From: Mycobacterium sp.
GTDB lineage: Bacteria; Actinomycetota; Actinomycetes; Mycobacteriales; Mycobacteriaceae
Direction: 5' to 3'
DNA length: 64,000 nucleotides
NCBI RefSeq assembly: GCF_008709575.1
Contig: NZ_VYIK01000007.1
Coordinates: 1 to 64,000 of the forward strand
Shown: positions 60,598 to 64,000 of the stretch, one piece after another
How the letters are laid out: each line of letters begins with the position of its first letter
Position numbering within the stretch: position 1 is the first letter of the stretch
Program-made: the position numbers and the translations under genes
Notes under the pieces: model-generated
The model's database searches: none
What the model saw: the letters and a program-made list of their open reading frames with translations, nothing else
What the model was told of the DNA's origin: nothing

Positions 60598-62598
60598 ATG
60601 TCAGTTGTGCACCGATATGCGGCGGCGGGGCCGCTGCTGATCGGGGTGGCCACGCTCGCCGGCTGCACCGCCGCCGGGATCGCGGCGTTGTCGCTGGCCG
60701 ACGCGCTGACCGCCACCGGGTTGCCCGATCCGGGCCCGGTGACCACCCTGGGGTTGCCGTTCGTGCGGGCGGCGGCGGAGATCGCCGCGGTGGTCGGCGT
60801 CGGCTCGTTCCTGTTCGCGGCGTTTATGGTGCCGCCACAAGACAGCGGCGTGCTCGACCGCGACGGCTACCGCGCGTTGCGGCTGGGCACGGTGGCATCC
60901 GGCGTGTGGGCGACCGGTGCGGCGCTGCTGGTCCCGCTGACCGTTTCCGATGTGTCCGGACGCCCGTTGACTACCCTGCTCAACCCGCTGAAACTGTGGT
61001 CCCTGGCGGGTTTGGTCAATATCTCGGACGCGTGGCGGTGGACGGCTGCGCTGGCCGCCGCGGTGACGCTGGCCAGTCTGGCCGTGCTGCGCTGGTCGTG
61101 GACACCGCTGCTGCTGGCCGGGTCGCTGGTGAGTCTGGTGCCGCTCGGGCTGACCGGACACTCCTCCGTGGGGGGATCACACGACCTGGCCACCAACAGC
61201 CTGCTGATCCACCTCACCGCGGCAAGCCTGTGGGCCGGCGGCCTGTTGGTCTTGCTGGTCCACGCGATCCGCGGCGGCCGGCACGCCGATGTGGCCGCGC
61301 GGCGGTTCTCCGCGCTGGCGTTGTGGTGTTTTGTCGCGGTGGCGCTCAGCGGTGTCGTCAACGCCGTGGTGCGGGTGCTGCCCTCCGATCTGGTGACCAC
61401 CGGCTACGGACGGCTGGTCATCGCCAAATTCGTCGCATTGTGCCTGCTCGGTTTCATCGGTTGGCGCCACCGGCGTGGCGGTGTCGCCGCCTTGCAGGCC
61501 GATCCGACCGCCCGGGGGGCGTTGATCCGTCTGGGGCTCATCGAGGCGGCGGTGTTCGGTGTGACGTTCGGCATCGCGGTCGGGCTGGGCCGCACGCGGC
61601 CGCCTCCGCCGCCGATCCTGCGTCCCTCGATTCCCGAGGTCGCGATCGGCTACAACCTTGCCGGGCCACCCACCCCGGCCCGGGTGCTGTTCGACTGGCG
61701 CTTCGACCTGCTCTTCGGCAGCGCAGCGATTGTTTTCGCAGCACTGTATGCGGCCGGCGTGCTGCGCTTGCACCGCCGTGGCGATCGCTGGCCGCCGGGG
61801 CGGACGATGTCGTGGCTGCTGGGCTGCGCCGCGCTGCTGTTCGTGACGTCGTCCGGGACGGGTCGCTACATGCCGGCGATGTTCAGCATGCACATGGCCG
61901 CTCACATGATGTTGTCGATGCTGGTCCCGATCCTGCTCGTGCTGGGCGCCCCGGTCAGTCTGGCGCTGCGGGCGCTGCCCACGGCCGGGCGCGGTGAGCC
62001 GCCGGGCCTGCGGGAATGGCTGCTGATCGCGCTGCACAGCCGACTGTCGCGGTTCTACACCAACCCGATTGTCGCGACCGTGCTGTTCGTCGGCGGATTC
62101 TACGGCCTTTATCTCAGCGGGATCTTCGACGCCGCGGTGGGCAGCCATTTCGGCCATGTCGCGATGAACGTGCATTTCTTGCTGAGTGGATACCTGTTTT
62201 ACTGGGTGGTCATCGGTGTCGACCCGACGCCGCGGCCTATCCCGCCGTTGGCCAAGGTGGGGGTGGTCATCGCGTCGTTGCCGCTGCATGCCTTCTTCGG
62301 GGTGGTGCTGATGGGCACCGCCGAGGTGCTCGGCGGACGCTTCTACCGGTCGCTGCAGTTGAGCTGGCACACCGATCTGCTCGGTGACCAGCGCCTGGGC
62401 GGTGGAATCGCCTGGGCGGCCGGCGAGATTCCGTTGGCGGTCGTGATGATCGCGTTGCTTGTGCAGTGGCGCCGCAGCGATCAGCGCACTGCCGCGCGGC
62501 TGGACCGTGCCGCCGACCGCGACCACGACGCCGACCTGGCCGCTTACAACGCGATGCTCGCCGAACTGGCCCGCCGCGACACCCTGGGACAGCACTAG
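60598..62598 (+). CDS. CopD-CtaG fusion membrane protein
   Basis: 666-residue polytopic membrane protein. The N-terminal half (about 1-330) matches the CopD copper-resistance type, with several helices including SLLIHLTAASLWAGGL. The C-terminal half (about 395-640) matches the caa3-type cytochrome oxidase assembly factor CtaG, with MFSMHMAAHMMLSMLVP and NVHFLLSGYLFYW. The His/Met-rich helices fit copper handling. Probably delivers copper to cytochrome oxidase or confers copper tolerance. ATG at 60598; an ATG 27 bp earlier is less likely. It resembles Rv0102, which lies elsewhere in M. tuberculosis, so its place here is a local difference. Confidence 0.88.
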   Translation: MSVVHRYAAAGPLLIGVATLAGCTAAGIAALSLADALTATGLPDPGPVTTLGLPFVRAAAEIAAVVGVGSFLFAAFMVPPQDSGVLDRDGYRALRLGTVASGVWATGAALLVPLTVSDVSGRPLTTLLNPLKLWSLAGLVNISDAWRWTAALAAAVTLASLAVLRWSWTPLLLAGSLVSLVPLGLTGHSSVGGSHDLATNSLLIHLTAASLWAGGLLVLLVHAIRGGRHADVAARRFSALALWCFVAVALSGVVNAVVRVLPSDLVTTGYGRLVIAKFVALCLLGFIGWRHRRGGVAALQADPTARGALIRLGLIEAAVFGVTFGIAVGLGRTRPPPPPILRPSIPEVAIGYNLAGPPTPARVLFDWRFDLLFGSAAIVFAALYAAGVLRLHRRGDRWPPGRTMSWLLGCAALLFVTSSGTGRYMPAMFSMHMAAHMMLSMLVPILLVLGAPVSLALRALPTAGRGEPPGLREWLLIALHSRLSRFYTNPIVATVLFVGGFYGLYLSGIFDAAVGSHFGHVAMNVHFLLSGYLFYWVVIGVDPTPRPIPPLAKVGVVIASLPLHAFFGVVLMGTAEVLGGRFYRSLQLSWHTDLLGDQRLGGGIAWAAGEIPLAVVMIALLVQWRRSDQRTAARLDRAADRDHDADLAAYNAMLAELARRDTLGQH

Positions 62599-62615
62599 CC
62601 CGGCGGCTGTACCGC

Positions 62616-62624
62616 TTATCCACA
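62616..62624 (+). promoter_or_regulatory. perfect DnaA-box sequence TTATCCACA
   Basis: A second exact TTATCCACA in the window, about 170 bp upstream of ssbB, in the 199-bp gap after the CopD-CtaG gene. Position before a DNA-binding protein gene makes a regulatory role conceivable. It is a single box. Confidence 0.3.
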
Positions 62625-62797
62625 GTTGCGTTTTTCTGCACAGCTCGACCGTTGCGAGACCGCGGCGTGCCGCTGCCCGTCGGTGTCGCGACGCGCAATG
62701 GTGACGACACGGCGGTGCGGTGTCACCGGGCAAGCCCGGCTCGTCGCTCACGTCACCGCCGACAACTCGCCGATAACCGAGGAAAGGAAAGTGAGCA

Positions 62798-63259
62798 ATG
62801 TTCGAAACGCCGGTAACTGTGGTCGGCAACATCGTCAACGACCCCCAACGCCGCACGGTCGGCGGACAGGAAGTGATGAAATTCCGGCTCGCGAGCAATT
62901 CGCGTCGTCGCGGCGCCGACGGCGCCTGGGAACCGGGCAATTCGCTGTTCGTCACCGTCAATTGCTGGGGCCGACGGTTAGTCTCCGGAGTGGGTGCCTC
63001 GCTGGGGAAGGGCTCGGCGGTGATCGTCGTCGGCCACGTCTACACCAGTGAGTACGAGGACCGTGACGGGATCCGGCGCTCGACGGTCGAGATCCGCGCG
63101 ACCTCCGTCGGCCCCGACCTGTCGCGCTGTATCGCCCGGGTGGAAAAGACGGTCGCCGTCGCAACCCACGGCACGACACCGCCGACACCCAACCCCCAGG
63201 CCGGGGCCGGCGGCGAGGCTTCGGCGGACACCGACACCGGGTTGCCGTTGTCGGCGTGA
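62798..63259 (+). CDS. ssbB: second single-stranded DNA-binding protein
   Basis: 153-residue OB-fold SSB paralog. FETPVTVVGNIVNDPQRR and SLFVTVNCWGRR are the first OB strands, and VIVVGHVYTSEYEDRDG matches the L45 region. The C-terminal tail is short and ends in LPLSA, lacking the acidic DDDIPF-type tip used by the main SSB to recruit partners. This fits SsbB (Rv2478c type), associated with stress or recombination rather than bulk replication. GAGGAAAGGAAA precedes the ATG. Confidence 0.92.
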   Translation: MFETPVTVVGNIVNDPQRRTVGGQEVMKFRLASNSRRRGADGAWEPGNSLFVTVNCWGRRLVSGVGASLGKGSAVIVVGHVYTSEYEDRDGIRRSTVEIRATSVGPDLSRCIARVEKTVAVATHGTTPPTPNPQAGAGGEASADTDTGLPLSA

Positions 63260-63331
63260 CCGGGGCTGCCGCCGCGGTGCCTAGGATGGTCGGCGGGCAA
63301 CCTCGCTAGACCAGAAAGGCAACAGTGCGGC

Positions 63332-64000
63332 ATGGCTGAGTTCATCTACACGATGAAAAAGGTCCGCAAGGCGCACGGCGACAAAGTCATCCTTGACGAC
63401 GTCACGCTGAGCTTCCTGCCGGGAGCCAAGATCGGCGTCGTGGGCCCCAACGGAGCGGGCAAGTCGAGCGTCTTGCGGATCATGGCCGGCCTGGACAAGC
63501 CGAACAACGGCGACGCTTTCCTGGCCACCGGCGCCACCGTGGGCATCCTGCTGCAGGAGCCGCCGCTGAACGAGGAGAAAACCGTCCGGGGCAACGTCGA
63601 AGAAGGCCTGGGTGACATCAAGGTCAAACTTGACCGATTCAACGAGGTCGCCGAGCTGATGGCGACCGATTACTCCGATGCGCTGATGGAAGAGATGGGC
63701 CGGCTGCAAGAGGAGCTCGATCATGCCGACGCCTGGGATCTCGACTCCCAGTTGGAGCAGGCGATGGACGCTCTGCGCTGCCCGCCGCCCGACGAGCCGG
63801 TCACCCAGCTGTCCGGCGGCGAGCGGCGCCGGGTGGCGCTGTGCAAGCTGCTGTTGGCCAAACCCGACCTGTTGTTGCTCGACGAGCCGACCAACCACCT
63901 CGACGCCGAAAGTGTGCAGTGGCTCGAACAGCACTTGGCGCATTACAAGGGCACCGTCTTAGCGGTCACCCACGACCGCTATTTCCTCGACAACGTCGCC
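63332..64000 (+). CDS. ettA: ABC-F translation factor, 5' part
   Basis: The first 223 codons of an ABC-F ATPase, cut by the window edge. Walker A GPNGAGKS at 38-45, signature LSGGERRR at 160-167, Walker B and D-loop LLLDEPTNHLD at 181-191, and the H-loop VTHDRYFLD. The first nucleotide-binding domain is complete and no membrane domain exists. EttA binds the ribosomal E site and gates early elongation according to energy charge. Counterpart of Rv2477c; a TAGGAT -10-like sequence lies at about 63290. Confidence 0.93.
   Translation, partial: MAEFIYTMKKVRKAHGDKVILDDVTLSFLPGAKIGVVGPNGAGKSSVLRIMAGLDKPNNGDAFLATGATVGILLQEPPLNEEKTVRGNVEEGLGDIKVKLDRFNEVAELMATDYSDALMEEMGRLQEELDHADAWDLDSQLEQAMDALRCPPPDEPVTQLSGGERRRVALCKLLLAKPDLLLLDEPTNHLDAESVQWLEQHLAHYKGTVLAVTHDRYFLDNVA

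Noticed and set aside
61177..62961. 594-codon antisense frame over the CopD-CtaG gene
   Set aside because: Composition is Gln/Arg/His-rich, typical of an antisense shadow of a membrane protein; no start signal or family.

Overview
The window is high-GC mycobacterial chromosome. This rests on gene content and order (type I FAS with AcpS, an L,D-transpeptidase, mycolate reductase, WS/DGAT, PlsC-PlsB2, DUF732 and Mce-associated proteins), on frequent GTG/TTG starts, and on TAnnnT promoters close to start codons. From about 26.1 kb to the right end the order matches what I recall of M. tuberculosis Rv2525c down to Rv2477c, with local gains and losses. I cannot name the species.

Region 1 (1-25.9 kb) is an accessory catabolic island that breaks this synteny. 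It holds a truncated Mce-associated gene, six acyl-CoA dehydrogenase genes arranged as three neighbouring pairs, two CoA ligases, a single-domain and a tandem-domain class III CoA transferase, an amidohydrolase, an F420-type (LLM) oxidoreductase, a short-chain dehydrogenase, a cytochrome P450 and a divergent KshA-like Rieske oxygenase. A SnoaL-like protein, two small MaoC-type hydratase subunits, an aldehyde dehydrogenase and an AttH/CrtC-like lipocalin protein complete it. Two regulators are inside it: a TetR protein fused to a hotdog thioesterase domain, and a GntR/FadR-family protein. The set looks like oxygenation, CoA activation and beta-oxidation of a bulky, steroid- or terpenoid-like acid. 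No thiolase and no oxygenase reductase or ferredoxin lie in the window.

Region 2 (26.1-39 kb) is the fatty acid synthase locus: a Tat-exported DUF1906 protein, a long regulatory gap, fas (preceded by a 17-codon leader ORF that overlaps its start), acpS, an M20 peptidase, bcp and a DUF3618 protein. A 30-bp palindrome-bearing tandem repeat separates acpS from the peptidase gene.

Region 3 (39.3-47.4 kb) carries a secreted-protein pseudogene with two in-frame stops, tRNA-Lys, ldtB, tRNA-His, orn, a HerA-like ATPase, cmrA, an MFS transporter, an MmpS-like membrane protein and bkaR.

Region 4 (47.4-53.6 kb) is the leucine/branched-chain acyl-CoA operon accD1-accA1-fadE19-(MaoC)-citE, divergent from its probable TetR repressor bkaR. 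A perfect 19-bp inverted repeat sits in the 3' end of accA1. The keto-acid dehydrogenase genes that follow citE in M. tuberculosis are absent here.

Region 5 (53.6-64 kb) has echA14, tRNA-Arg with a degenerate neighbour, the tightly overlapping lipid operon WS/DGAT-plsC-plsB2, a CopD-CtaG fusion membrane protein, ssbB and the 5' part of ettA.
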